This document shows positions 11,145-22,803 of a stretch of 64,000 bases of DNA, piece by piece. This stretch comes from Poecilobothrus nobilitatus (Eukaryota > Arthropoda > Insecta > Diptera > Dolichopodidae). Below the pieces are notes generated by a model. It was not told the origin of the DNA, ran no database searches, and was given only the letters and a program-made list of their open reading frames with translations. The DNA is taken from the NCBI GenBank assembly GCA_947095535.1, contig OX352772.1:145061447-145125446 (forward strand), given 5' to 3'. A program made the translations under genes and the position numbers. Numbering within the stretch: position 1 is the stretch's first letter; each line of letters opens with the position of its first letter.

Positions 11145-13422
11145 TCATTTAATAGGAGTGTTGTCGTATTTTGATGGACTACGTTTAGTTAGTCCATTAG
11201 GCTTGGCGAAATTAGGCGGAATTAGGCTTGTCAAATGTTTTTGGGTTCTGCTACTTGGTACATTTAAAGTATTAGCTGATCTTGTTGTTCTGTTTTTCTG
11301 GATATGTTGATTATGTTTCATCAACCTGTTGTTGACTTTAAACATATAGATTACTTTCTCCTGCGCAATTATAGTTTCTAATTTGCTAATGTTTAACTCT
11401 GAATACATTAACGTGGCGCTATATAGTCTCTCATATCCAAAGAGGATTTTAATTGATTTTGTAAGCGTTGTATTGCACGATGCCCAATTTGCGACATTAT
11501 ACCTAATTTGAGAGAGAACATGCGAGTTCAACAAAAGTCTGGCACATTTTTCGGGTAGTATTATTTTTGATCTTCGGATAACTCCTATCAACGGAACTAT
11601 TTTCGAAACCACATCTTCAATATGTTGATCCCACCGCAGTCTGTTGTCAATGATTACTCCTAATTTTTTACATTTTCTACTTTTTCAAGCAGCATTTTGT
11701 TAAGTACTATTTTTGTCTGAATTGGGCACTTATTTTTGTTGTGAAAAACCATGTAGTTACTTTCAGTTTCATTTATTGTAAGTCTATTGCCCAGAGCCCA
11801 TGAGGCAAATTTACGGAGATCTTCATTAATGATGTACTCTAGTTTGTGCTCATTTTGTGCATCGTATATTAGGCAGGTGTCGTCTGCGAAGATGCTATAG
11901 TTGGCTGTGATTCCGCTTTTCATGACGTTATGCCCATATAGCAAGTAAAGAGAGGGGCAAGATTGGAGACCTGTGGGACTCTGCATTTGAGACATTTGCT
12001 GTCGCTGATGGCGTCATCCACTCTGGTTACAACCGGTCTTTTGTGCAATTAACTCTCTATTAAAGCATTCGGCAGACCCCGCACTGCCAACTCTTCAATT
12101 TTTTCAAGTAGGACACCATGATTTACCGTATCAAATGCCTTTTTCATGTCTATGTATACGGCCGAGGCATATCTTTTTTTATCTAGCATATTGTTGATAT
12201 AATTTATTATTGCGGCTATAGCTGTTTCTGTATTTTGAAAACCAAATTGTGCCTTGTCGAATCCACATGATTTATTTATAAATGAGACTATACTCTTGTT
12301 CATGATCTTTTCATAAATTTTAGCCCATGTGCTGAGGATTGAAATTGGTGTATAATTACTTGGATTTCTCTTGTTGCCACTTTTGAAGATAGGTACTATT
12401 ACTATCACAGTATCTTTAAGATCGTTTGGAAATTCCCCTGTTTGGAACATATTGTTTATTAGTTTCGCAAGGATCGGTGAAATAACAATGGCTAAGATTC
12501 TAATATCTTTTGCTGTTATGCCATCTATACCCGGAGCAGAATCCAATTTCAGATTTGAAATTATTTGCTTGATTTCCTCGGTATTGGTAGGAAAGAAGTA
12601 TAGAGACTTCTCGTTTATATTGTTGCAGACAGCTTGTCCAGCTTGTAAATCTTTCTCTAGTTTGCTATCTACAGTCATGAAATATTCATTTAGGATATTG
12701 CTCATTTCTCTTTTATCACTTATTTGCGAATCTTCCACTATAAATTGACCAACGGAACTACTTTTTTTCTCACCTTTTTTATTTAGCAATTCAGTATTGA
12801 GTACCCGCCACATTTTCCTACCATTCGAATTCGCCTTCAGAATTTGCCAGATGAAAATTCGTTGTTTAGCATCTCTAATGAGTTTAGTGGTGGTGGTTTT
12901 CGCTCTTTTGTACTCTCTATGGAGGTGGTCATTATGTGGGCTTACTTTCATTTTTTTGTATAAATGATCTCTATATTTCATTGCTTTTATAATTTCATCA
13001 TTTATCCATGATTGATTCTTACTTTTGTATATTTTGGTTCTCGTACTATCATTTTTGGCACTTATTAGGATGGATATTACCTCATCAATAGTGTTTATCT
13101 TCCTATTAGCCAGGACCGCTTCAACAGTGTCATGAAAATTGTTGTAATTCACTATTTTAATCCGAACTGGACCCATAGGTTCAAGTGGGCAACAGAATTT
13201 ACTAGCATGTATTATTTTATGGTCGAATGCAACTGCATCCTTCATTTTTAGTTTAACAGCGTAGTTTCTGGTGTCCAGATTTGTGATAACGTGGTCGATT
13301 AGCGTTGCAGTGCTGCTCGTGACTCTGGTAGTATTTGATATATTGATTTGGTTAATTATTTGAGATAATTTTTTTAGATAATTTTTATATTTTAGATATT
13401 TGGAATTTGTAAAAAATAACAA
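11145..13422 (-). pseudogene. Jockey/CR1-like LINE, endonuclease end plus reverse transcriptase
   Basis: The best preserved LINE of this family in the window. Its longest minus-strand frame (13422-12049, 457 codons) begins in the endonuclease C-terminus (T-L-I-D-H-V-I-T-N). It continues through the linker into reverse transcriptase with S-A-P-G-I-D-G-I, Y-T-P-I-S, F-G-F-Q-N and K-A-F-D-T-V-N-H. The frame then shifts, and F-A-D-D-T, the catalytic box, is intact in 11995-11660. A post-catalytic region (11612-11145) includes the K-S-I-K-I-L-F-G-Y block seen in the sister copies. There is no RNase H. ORF1 and most of the endonuclease are missing, so the copy is 5'-truncated, with two or more frameshifts. 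Confidence 0.88.
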
Positions 13423-13955
13423 ATTTACAAAATTTTTTAAGGTAACTTTTTATATTTTAGATATTTGGAATTTGTATAAAATATTAAATTTTATAAATAA
13501 TTGTAGATAATAGTATAATATTATATATAAAAATTTTATTTTTCATATAAGAAAGTTAACTTTTATTTTTTTTGATTTCTAGCAAGGAAAAAAAAAACTA
13601 TAGATGCTTGCCGTATATGTTTACTTGCTGAATTTAAAAAGAGTATTTCTTAAATTGTTAGCGGGTTTTGCAACTATAAAAAATTTTATTTTCATATAAG
13701 AAAGTTAACTTTTATTTTTTTGGATTTCATACAAGGAAAAAAAAATCTTTAGATGCTGTATATGTTTACTTGCTGAATTTAAAAAAAGGATTTCTTAAAT
13801 TGTTACTAAATATGTTGACATTTACGTCTAGAATCAATTAAACATTGAAATAAATTATAAAATATGTTTACTTTTTCATTTAAAAAAGTTATAATTAAAT
13901 TATTTACGTTTTCAATATAAAGATGTCAATAATTTTTTATTTTATTTAAATTTGA
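13423..13955. repeat. AT-rich stretch with a spaced duplication of about 130 bp
   Basis: A segment at about 13527-13655 recurs at about 13680-13800 with small indels. Both contain a run starting AAGAAAGTTAACTTTTATTTT and later TATGTTTACTTGCTGAATTT. In the first copy, after a TTTCTAG acceptor-like site, the plus strand encodes A-C-R-I-C-L-L, which resembles the first cysteine pair of a ZAD zinc-binding domain. The frame is only about 20 codons long, so this is suggestive only. Confidence 0.5.
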
Positions 13956-13959
13956 ATTA

Positions 13960-15400
13960 TCTGGACTACCTAAAAATTTTTTGTTCAACCCTTTCATTTT
14001 TGTATGAAAAAAATGTCGCAAAAATTTTTTGTGTTCTCCATAACATTATTAAAAATTTAAATATTGAAATAAAAAATAAAAATTTCGCACTGTAATTTCT
14101 ATTATATCCAAAGATACTTTTTATTGCTTTTGTTAGTAGCATGTGGCATCTGTTCATGGTCGTTTTTGAACAAGATCACCAGTTTATGATGTTGTACCTC
14201 AAACAGATATAATATGCGAGTTAATCAGGATTTTTGGAGTCTTCTTTTCTAACCTTATGTTTCCATTTCTGATAAATCCAATTAAAGGAATGATTTTTGC
14301 ATATAGATGCTCAATGTGCTTATCCCATTGTAAGCGTTGGTCAAAAACAATACCAAGATGTTTAGCCTCACTAACTTGCTCTAATATTGTGTTGTTAAGA
14401 ACGATTTTCGACTTTATTTCTGACTTGTTTTTATTTTTAAAAATTAAAATTTTTGTTTTGCCTTCATTTATAGGAAGCTTATTGCCATTCGCCCAAGTTC
14501 CGAACTTTACTAGATCTGCATTAATACTATTCTCTAATTCATCAATAGTTTTTCCTTCATATAACAGACACGTGTCATCTGCGAATGTGTTGTATCTTGC
14601 CTATTTTAGTTACAACCTCTCTGCTGCTCAGGTAGCTCTTAAACAGTTTACATGCTCTACCTCTAATCCCTAACTCTGCTGGTCTGTCAAGTAATAAGTT
14701 GTGGTCGTGGTAAGTAATAAGTTGTGGAACAGTATCAAAAGCCTTTTTCATATCAATTAATATGGTGATAACAAAGTTTCTTCCACCTCTCTCTCATCCG
14801 TTGGAAAGAACTAATAATTGATACTAATTGAATTTGGCATATTTTTGAAAGGTTGGTCATGTGTATAAAATTTATCAGCCAGTGTAGCACCAACTGTGTT
14901 GAAATAATTATTGAACACATTCACAATTTCTTTTTCATCCACAATTTTCCTGCTATCGTGATTGACTGCTTTTATTTTTTTTTTGCCGCTTTTGGTTTTA
15001 TCCAATGTATGTTCATTAGTGATATCCCAAGTTTTACTAATATTACCATTCGCCTTCATAATTTGGGAGTTAAAAAACTGCTGTTTCTCTTTCCTTATGA
15101 GCAAAGTAACTTTATTTCTTGCTTTTTTGAAGTTATTAACTGCAATAGTATCATTTGGTCTTTTTTTTGCAGATTTAGACAGTAAATTCCTCTCTTTGAT
15201 GGCATGCAGAATATCCTCATTTATACATGTGTTCGCTCTTGTTTTGTAAGATTTTTCTATCATATTTTCTTTTTTAGCAATTTTTATTTCTATAATTAGA
15301 TCTTCGATATTGTTAATTAGGTTGCTGCTTGTAAGAGCTTCAATTTTCGAATTCATTTTTTTGATAGTTAGTGCATTTTACGATGTTATACTTCATTGGT
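13960..15400 (-). pseudogene. Second minus-strand LINE remnant of the same family
   Basis: From 15356 down, a 181-codon frame covers the linker before the reverse transcriptase (N-Y-F-N-T-V-G-A-T-L-A block). The palm is largely deleted around 14810-14700, where fragments of the D-I-K-K-A-F-D-T block remain near 14760. An intact F-A-D-D-T box is encoded near 14585-14570. The L-G-I-V-F-D-Q-x-L-Q-W-D-K-H-I block lies near 14350, and the K-A-I-K-S-I-F-G-Y block near 14120. The order matches the copy at 11.1-13.4 kb on the same strand, so they are two separate insertions or a duplication. It is non-coding through many lesions. Confidence 0.75.
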
Positions 15401-15586
15401 CGTAGTTCTGGGATAATATGTCGGATATTTATTTTAATTATTTTATGATCTAGTAATGCATTGTCGATCTAGTCGATATAGTAATGCATTATAATGACAA
15501 CAAAATTAATATTTTTGGTACGGCATAGTTAGACTGTCTTGATTTAAATACTCAGGAGAAAAAATTGTCTATATTTTTAAGTGTAA

Positions 15587-17900
15587 ATGACACGCATGAA
15601 CCCAGACACATCTATCAAATGTAATTTAATAAAAAGATTAGACACAAACTCGATTGTATGTTTGCCTCATAAATATGACTTTGAAAAAAACTTTAAAGAT
15701 ATTTTCTGTGGCTTAGCTGGCTTAGGTAAAATGCCAATCAATTATTTAAAAAACAATCTTCATTTCAAAAAACAAATACCAAGTAGAGTGCTTGATCAAT
15801 TAAAAGAACAACTAACACAACTAGTGGAAGATCAAGTTATATCGCCTATAACATATCCAACAGATTGGGTTAATAACTTACAAATAGTTGAGAAACCAAA
15901 TGGGGAATTGCAAATTTGTTTGGATCCTGACCCTTTAAACAATGCAATTAAAAGAAAGCATTTTTTGATACCTACAATTGAGGATTTTACTAGTAAAGTG
16001 GCTAATAAAAAATCTTCACAATTCTTGAATCTTGGATAAAGAAAGTTCAAATCTAACTACATTCATGACACCTTTTGGAAGATCCAAATTTAATCTTGTA
16101 CCATTTGTTTCATCCATTAATCATGACATTGGTATAATGGGTGAAACAAAAGAAAAACCGGATAGAATACTACTTACTATGATAGATAGAGCAAGAAAAA
16201 ACGCAGTTAAATTCAATTCAAAGAAAATTCAATATCGGTAATCAAAAATCAAATTCATGGGGCATTTTATATCACAAGGATAAATCAAACCAAATAACAA
16301 GTATCGTGAAACAGTTTTGAACATAAAAAAACCCGAAAATAAACAGGATGTGATGCGTCTACTGGGATTCATCAAATATTTAGCTAAGTTTATCCCTAAT
16401 TTATCTCAAAAATTGGCTGCTCTTCGTAACGTAACACGAAACGATGTTAAATTTGAATGGAATAATAATCATGAAAAAGAACTTAGTCATTTATTGGACA
16501 TTGTGTCATCCTGTGTTGTCAATTTAATATAAAACAAAACAAATAATAATAAAAATCGATGCTTTTAAAAATGAATTAATATGTGTACTAATACAAAAAG
16601 GTTATCCAGTGACTTATGCATCCAGAACGTTAAGTAAAAGCGAAAAAAAGTAGGCGCAAATTAAGAAGGAGTTTTTAGCCATTGTATTTACCTGCGAAAG
16701 ATTTCACTATTTTATTTATGGAGTAGAATTCACAGTTGAAAGTGGCCATAAGCCACTTGAAACATTAACTAAAAAAGACATTGATGATGCAACGGTCAAA
16801 CTGCAACAGATGCTAATGTTTTTGTAAAAATATTCAAAAATCAATATAGCTTATAATACAGGTAAAGATATGCTAGAAGCTGATAACTTATCACGAACCC
16901 AACTATCGGAAGTATCGGAGATCAGTGAGCTATCAATGTCGTACACTCACTAACCCGTTTAGCGCGTCTATAAGAAGATAACTATAAATTTTATCGCTAC
17001 ATTATTGAAGATGATTCATTTTTAACTAATAAATAATCTTCGTATCACCAATTAGATGATTTAAGCAAAGAATACTACAAGTACAATAAAGCAGAACTCC
17101 ATATGGAAAAGGGATTATTATCGTAAATTAATAATACTTACAAAACTACAAAATGTCATTACTAAATGGTTGCATGTACCGCATTTGGGAGTTGAAAAGA
17201 CCCTTGCTAGAGCAAGAATGTACTACTACTGGCCAAAAATTAGTGTACAAATAAAAGAAATCGTAACTTCATGTAAAATTTGTCCAAAATATACAAGAAG
17301 CAATCAAAGAAAGCCACTGGCTCAAGAAGATGTCCCAGAATATCCACTTCATATAATTGGAATTGATATATTTGAATACGCGGGGAAGGATTGGATATCA
17401 ATTATTGATAATTATTTTGGATTTTTAATTGTTAAACAATTGGAAAATAAATCAGCCAAACAAGTAATCAATAAATTACATAAAAACTTTAATGTATGTG
17501 GATATCCAATACGAATCAGGTGAGACAATAATCCTTTCAACAGTTTAGAATTTAATCAGTTTATGGATGAATAATACATCGAAACGCAATATTCTAATTT
17601 CTAGTCCTATATATCCTTAGAGCAATGGGTTAGCAGAGAAAAGTGTAGTAATCGCAAAAAACATTTTAAAAAGAACTTTTGCCACATGACACTGAAAATT
17701 ATCAATGTGAAATTCTTGATTATAATACAACACCCGTTGCAAGTATAAATTTCGCTCCATGTCAAAACAAAAATTCTAGTATCGAGTGCGCCATTGCATT
17801 GAAACAATTTAGACGAATCAAAAATTAAAGACAAAATTGAAGGGAAAAAAAATAAACAAAAATTCTATTTTGATAGAAATACAAAAGCGTTATAGATACA
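15587..17900 (+). pseudogene. Ty3/gypsy pol polyprotein remnant
   Basis: The 5' part (15587-16039) encodes the start of a gypsy reverse transcriptase, including the C-L-D-P-x-x-L-N-x-A-I-K-R block. Thumb/connection segments follow in new frames (R-L-L-G-F-I-K-Y-L near 16350). RNase H comes next (16560-16790, with T-Y-A-S-R-T-L-S and H-K-P-L-E). An integrase zinc-binding region and core start lie at 17170-17523 (Y-Y-Y-W-P-K, C-K-I-C-P-K), and D-N-N near 17524 is likely the second core aspartate. The Y-x-D-D box cannot be found; a deletion around 16040-16130 removes it. No LTRs were seen on either side. Many stops show it is long dead. Confidence 0.85.
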
Positions 17901-18899
17901 AAAAAATATTGGTTATTTAGTAATTTTCAAGACAAATAAAAAAGTGGGATTATGGGAAAATAGTAAAACTTAATAGTAGAAAATAATAAAGAATAAAAAA
18001 CGATTATTTTATTTAATAAACAAAAACTAAATTTAAGTGTAAACAGGTTGAAATACAAAATCATAATGAAATATGTCAAAAATTGCATCAGAATTTTTTT
18101 CAATGACAAACTGAAATGGGAAGAAATGAAACATATTTCATTGGAACAATTTTATTTCATTAAGCAAAATTACTGATCAGTTGTTCAGGAAAATAATTAC
18201 ATAAAATTGAGTTTTTTTAAAAATATTTAACTTAAAATTTAAAAAAGAATTCGTAGCTGAATTTATTCTTTAGAAATTATTTAATCATTAAATCAACACT
18301 TTTGTTAAATTTTATGTCGTTGCTGCAAAAAAATTAAAAATAAGCATTTTCTGGAGCATTTCAATGAAAGCTATTTATAACCTTAAAATAATAGGAAATG
18401 CATATGTCATCGTTACGTCAATTTTTCTCTCATTAACTGACAAAAAGTAAAACTGTTTTGTAATTTCAAGTTTTACTTTTCAATGTTTTAAAATCTTTTC
18501 ACATAACAAACAGACCTAATTACTGTTATACATACTATAATTCAATTTCAATTTATCTTTATAAATTATAATATATATTTTTAAATTGTAATTATAATTC
18601 AATTTAATACATATTGAACCTATTTTAATTATCTATTTCAATTCTTATTAACTTAATTAAAAAACAAAATAAATAAAACAAAGAAGGAAAAATATCTACC
18701 AATATTTAAAATTATAGAGAATAGTTATAAATTATAGAGTCTTAATTATTTATATAAAAAAAAAACAGCGGTCTAACAGTTAAAACCACTTCAAAAAATC
18801 TAATAATAAAAAAAGGAACCACAAAAATGTATTTACAAAATTAAAGGAATAATTAAAAAATTTTAAAAATTTAAAGAAAAAAAAAATATAATTCAAAAT
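17901..18899. other. AT-rich stretch after the gypsy remnant
   Basis: The first 200 bases may still be degraded gypsy sequence. The rest is A/T-rich sequence with no supported frame, RNA gene or terminal repeat. Confidence 0.45.
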
Positions 18900-18909
18900 A
18901 CAATGAAAA

Positions 18910-19106
18910 TTTTTTTTTTTTAGATTTCTCTGCCACATAAATGTGGACAGGGAATTACACAGCCTTTCCTGTTCAGGCGTGCCTGTAAATGTCGTAAGGG
19001 GTAATAACTCTTACGACGTGTGTGGGATTCGAACCAACATTGCCTCGGTATTTACACTTTTACAGCGTATTTTATACGCTCTTACCCACTAGGTCACCGA
19101 GGCCCC
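18910..19106 (-). mobile_element. tRNA-derived SINE, copy 2
   Basis: Reverse-oriented copy of the SINE at 8799-8966. On the minus strand it has the tRNA-like head, with the B box (GGTTCGAATCC) at about 19026-19036. The A box is at about 19086-19096 and carries one substitution. The body ends in a T-run on the plus strand (18910-18921), which is the A-tail. It is flanked by 10-bp direct repeats ACAATGAAAA (18900-18909 and 19107-19116). It is about 30 bp longer than copy 1 and keeps the spacer between the boxes, so it is closer to full length. Confidence 0.88.
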
Positions 19107-19344
19107 ACAATGAAAAATTTAAAAAAACAAGGTATACAAGGTATAGGTTGTCAACAAAATAAACAAACATTTAGGTTTGTTCGAGAACCCATAAATTTTC
19201 GTAAATGTGTGAAAAGTACTTAAAAAAAAGGAGAAATAAATAAAAAATAGATGGTTCTCTTTTTCATATTTTTACAAATACAATTTTTATTTGTGAAAAT
19301 TTACTGACATTTATTTTTTGTTGTGTTGCTTTTTTTACTGTCAT

Positions 19345-21230
19345 TTGTCAAAAAAATAAACAAAGTTAATTAAACAAAATAAGTTAAACAAAGAACGACA
19401 GTATCATTTAATAACATTACATTTTCGTCCTCCACTAGGTATTTATTTGTTTACCTAAAAATTTATAATTGAGAGATTTTGTGCAAAATGAGTGAATTTT
19501 TTCGATTATTTCTGAAAGAATTCAATTATCCTCTCATCACATTTCTGGTAAAAAAGTACGCGAACAAACCTATTTTAAAATAAACTAATATTAATTTTTT
19601 TTTTTTTTTTTAGTGAGAAACTACGTATATTAATATGACTATATTACACTCATAGGTATAAAATTATTATTTTTAACAACTTTAAAAATAAAAAATTTTA
19701 AATTTTTAGCTAAATATGAATATAAACATTGTAAATTTTTAATTGCCAAAGTGCTGCTGTAATATTTTGTAATAATATAGCAGTATAGGAATATTTGAAA
19801 TTGAATCGCGTTGTATTTTTAATGGCGTAACTTTGTTTAATTTTATTTATTTCAGTACACAGTGGCAAAAAGTAATAATCGAAAGTGTTCAAAATTGTTT
19901 ATTGAAATTTGAATATGAATTATTAATTATATATAGTAATCAGGCCTCCTGAAAACTTTATGTAGATAGAATTATTTAGATAGTTCAGTTCAAATAAATT
20001 TATTAAATATTTTAGTGAAATTAATACAGAAAAAGATTTAGTATATAAATTATATGAACGTGTTAAGAATGATTTTAATTATGATTGTTGTAATAAATGT
20101 AACAAATCTTATTTATAAAACAATACTTTAGGGTCAGAATTCATAATTTAATAAAACAACGGGGTGTAACACTTGGCAAAACTCGGATGACAAAGATCTA
20201 TTTCGCCTAAATCCACTTATCAAAAAACTCACAATGAAAAAATCAATTATTAATATCTATTTGTCAAAAAATGAAAAAATATGTATCTTTACCTAATTTG
20301 GAGGGAGTTTATTGTTGGTTACAAAATCAGAATTAGTCTCAATAATTTGTCTAAAGGGGTTTGGGAGTAGCAGTGCCTACTATTTTAAATGCCTTGTTGT
20401 TAAAATACATACATATGTATTTAACAAAATGTTAGGAGCGATTTTAGAGTTGGATTCGAAATCAGCGTATTCCCTTTTTCCAGAATATTTATTAATGAAA
20501 TATGTATGTAACAAGAATAATTAGAAGCATGTTGTAGTTGCTTACAAAATCAGAGTTATATGCTTTTTACAGAATATGTCTACCTAAATTCCCCCCAAAC
20601 GGAGTTTTTGCAAAGTAAAAATCTGACATCTAATCTTTTTGACAAATGCGTTTTTGCGAAACGAATTTTTTGCAATGTGAGTTTAGTTCAACTGCGCTAT
20701 TCCCGTCTTTAACATTTGTAAAAAATATATAAAACCTGTTTTGATTCCTTATATTATTCTTAACAGTTTCAAATTATTTGTTTCAGTAAATTGTTTTAAA
20801 ATTTTGGATTAAATATTCTAAAACCATATAAAAAAGTTTTTTTTAATCCTTAAAACTACAATTTATTTAAATTTATTTTGCGTTCTGCACTTTGGATACA
20901 CTTTGCTGTATAGTGAAATTTCATATGCCAATTCCCAAATCGTTTCATATCAGTTTTTTGTCATGATAGAATCTTATTACTATATATATTTCTTTCAATT
21001 TTGTTGTTTTTTGTTTTTTCGAGTAGCATAGAATAATTTGGTCACATGGTGAGATGGCTCATCTTATAGTAATAGATAATCTTTGATTTAAATTTGATAT
21101 CAAAAAGTGTTTGTAAAGGGAAGTAAAATATTATAACCTATACCAGCCATCGTCAACCTTTTCAAGTATTTCACTGCAAGAATATATTTTCTGGGTAAGA
21201 CGGTGGATCTTTGGGGTTTAATACTTCCAT
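19345..21230 (+). repeat. Large repeat block, copy 1 (19.3-21.2 kb part)
   Basis: This stretch aligns in order with two other places. A segment containing TTCGTCCTCC (19425) recurs at 28228 and 48508. One containing GTAATATTTTGTAATAATATAGC (near 19757) recurs near 35340 and 49013. A segment around 20310-20520 (GTTGGTTACAAAATCAGAAT) recurs near 35890-36100. All three copies are in the same orientation. The block then runs into the hAT fragment at 21230, as copy 2 does at 42945. No coding frame of interest lies in this part. Confidence 0.75.
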
Positions 21231-21468
21231 AAATGATTTTACTTTTATTAAAACAGTTTTTAAAAAAAAAATAAAAATTTTATTTTTGCACATCTTTTTT
21301 CTTTAACGAAAAACTTAAAAGCAAACAAACAAAAGCCATTTAATAAAAAACAAAACCAAAATGATGATAATATTAACAAAACAAAATAATTAACGTGCAA
21401 CTCGTTGTTATTCGGATTAAAATTAGTTGCTCCTGTTTTCAATATTACATGCAAGTGTTAATTAATTA

Positions 21469-21985
21469 TTATTCTACTGCGAAATTTGAGTTTGCTAAGC
21501 AAGAATAAAATGTTTTCAGCTGCGAAGGGTCAAAAGTTAATTTTAAAATATCAAATGATCGTAGTTCGATCAACTCCATTTCCAAGTAATTGGGAACATC
21601 TTCAATTTTAACTTCAAATAGATTTTTGGAAAAGTTTAATTTCTTTGAAATGGCTGTTGAAGTCAGAAAACCATAACGTCCAAAACTCATTTTCTAAGAT
21701 TTCAATACAATAGCAAAAATACAATAGAAAAACTAGGTTTTGTTCTAACATTATTGCTCAAAAAGCCAAATTAAGTCATTCATTTTTAAAAGCATTGTTT
21801 TTAAGTAGTTTTAGTTTGGTCTGAAAAGCTTTTATATTTGAATACACTTTATTAATCAAAATTTCTGTCATTTGAAGCTTTCGGTTTGATTAGAAATCAT
21901 GTCAATTAGAAATATTAAATCAAAAAGCCATTTTGGATCCGATAATTCTAATACTTCTCTATTTTGTTCAATCATTAAGATTATT
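21469..21985 (-). pseudogene. hAT-family transposase C-terminal fragment, copy 1
   Basis: Read on the minus strand from about 21985. A D-P-K-W-L-F-D-L-I-F-L-I-D-M-I segment is followed by K-A-F-Q-T-K-L-K-L-L, then (21690-21469) by V-P-N-Y-L-E-M-E-L-I-E-L-R and L-K-T-F-Y-S-C-L. This is the pattern of the C-terminal half of hAT transposases of the type related to ZBED/GTF2IRD2-like proteins. Frameshifts separate the pieces. A second copy with the same 3' flank is at 43100-43626. The upstream part of this copy is replaced near 22000 by sequence leading to the FLYWCH frame. Confidence 0.7.
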
Positions 21986-22112
21986 AAGATTCAAAGTATA
22001 GAATCATTAAGATTGCAAAGTATAGCTGGTAGAACATATTTGGCACTTTGTCAAAAGTTCCGTCGTCAAAAATGGTAGTCGTACTTAATAGTTGCTGCAA
22101 AAATTCTCTGGG

Positions 22113-22610
22113 TCATGCAAATATTCTGTCTGGGTCATCGTCTCCGCTGTCAAATAAAACGATATTTGAATATTTCTCAGATATTGGAAATTGAGTGGAT
22201 ACTGGATTTGGTGTATATCCAGCTGTTCTGTTCTGAACTCTATTTAATGTCCTATGTAATGATGATTTCTTTGGCATATGTGACAGAATTTTGTTTGTAA
22301 CGTTCATTTCATGGAGAACGCTTCCAAGGATTCCTCTTGGACTAGCTCCATCGAAAGATACCTTCGCTTTTAATGAAGAAATTGCCATATTAACTTTAAG
22401 TTTTTGCGGAAAAGAATCGTGAGAGTGATCAGTAGGATCGTTTAGAATATCATGGTTCCGTTCGTCAGTTTTCATTTTAGAGAAGCATTTGGCATATATA
22501 TAATATTTGCAAAGCCAGTAAATCACGCCATTGAGCTTTCTTTTATGAATGTATTCATGGCCGTCGTAAGCCATAACTTGTCCTCCCCGTTCACTCAAGT
22601 AGAAATCCAT
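22113..22610 (-). CDS. FLYWCH zinc-finger protein, possible transposon-derived fragment
   Basis: A 165-codon minus-strand frame. Residues 3-65 fit a FLYWCH finger: an F-Y-L-S-E-R-G-G start, a Y-D-G-H-E-Y-I-H-K-R core, Y-W-L-C, a second cysteine in A-K-C, and a closing D-H-S-H-D. FLYWCH fingers bind DNA or protein and are common at the N-terminus of insect Mutator-like transposases and in chromatin proteins. The remaining about 100 residues show no domain I know. Start: the ATG at 22610 is immediately before the finger. It overlaps nothing else and is directly followed, on this strand, by the hAT fragment. It could be a host gene fragment or the N-terminus of a MULE; I favour a mobile-element origin. 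Confidence 0.55.
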   Translation of the reverse strand: MDFYLSERGGQVMAYDGHEYIHKRKLNGVIYWLCKYYIYAKCFSKMKTDERNHDILNDPTDHSHDSFPQKLKVNMAISSLKAKVSFDGASPRGILGSVLHEMNVTNKILSHMPKKSSLHRTLNRVQNRTAGYTPNPVSTQFPISEKYSNIVLFDSGDDDPDRIFA

Positions 22611-22619
22611 TTAAAGTAT

Positions 22620-22803
22620 TCTATGAAAAAAATTAAAAAAAATAAATTTCTAAAATTAACATAAGTGAAATCTTAACAAAATAGATTGGTAGCGGGTCAT
22701 GTGCTTATATTTCATTTGCCCGTAGTATTATTTGCCTGTATTTCTTGATCATTTGCCTGTATGTTGCAGAATTATTTTCACTTTCATTAATATTAGCAAA
22801 GCC
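22620..22803. other. Short AT-rich spacer
   Basis: Contains loosely repeated CATTTGCCTGTAT words at about 22717-22765. No gene seen. Confidence 0.4.

Noticed and set aside
14257..15249. Hydrophobic plus-strand frames resembling membrane proteins
   Set aside because: They are antisense to the LINE at 13.96-15.4 kb; A/T-rich antisense strands give Phe/Leu/Ile-rich frames.
19020..19223. 67-codon frame on the plus strand
   Set aside because: Its first half is antisense SINE sequence and the rest has no known pattern.
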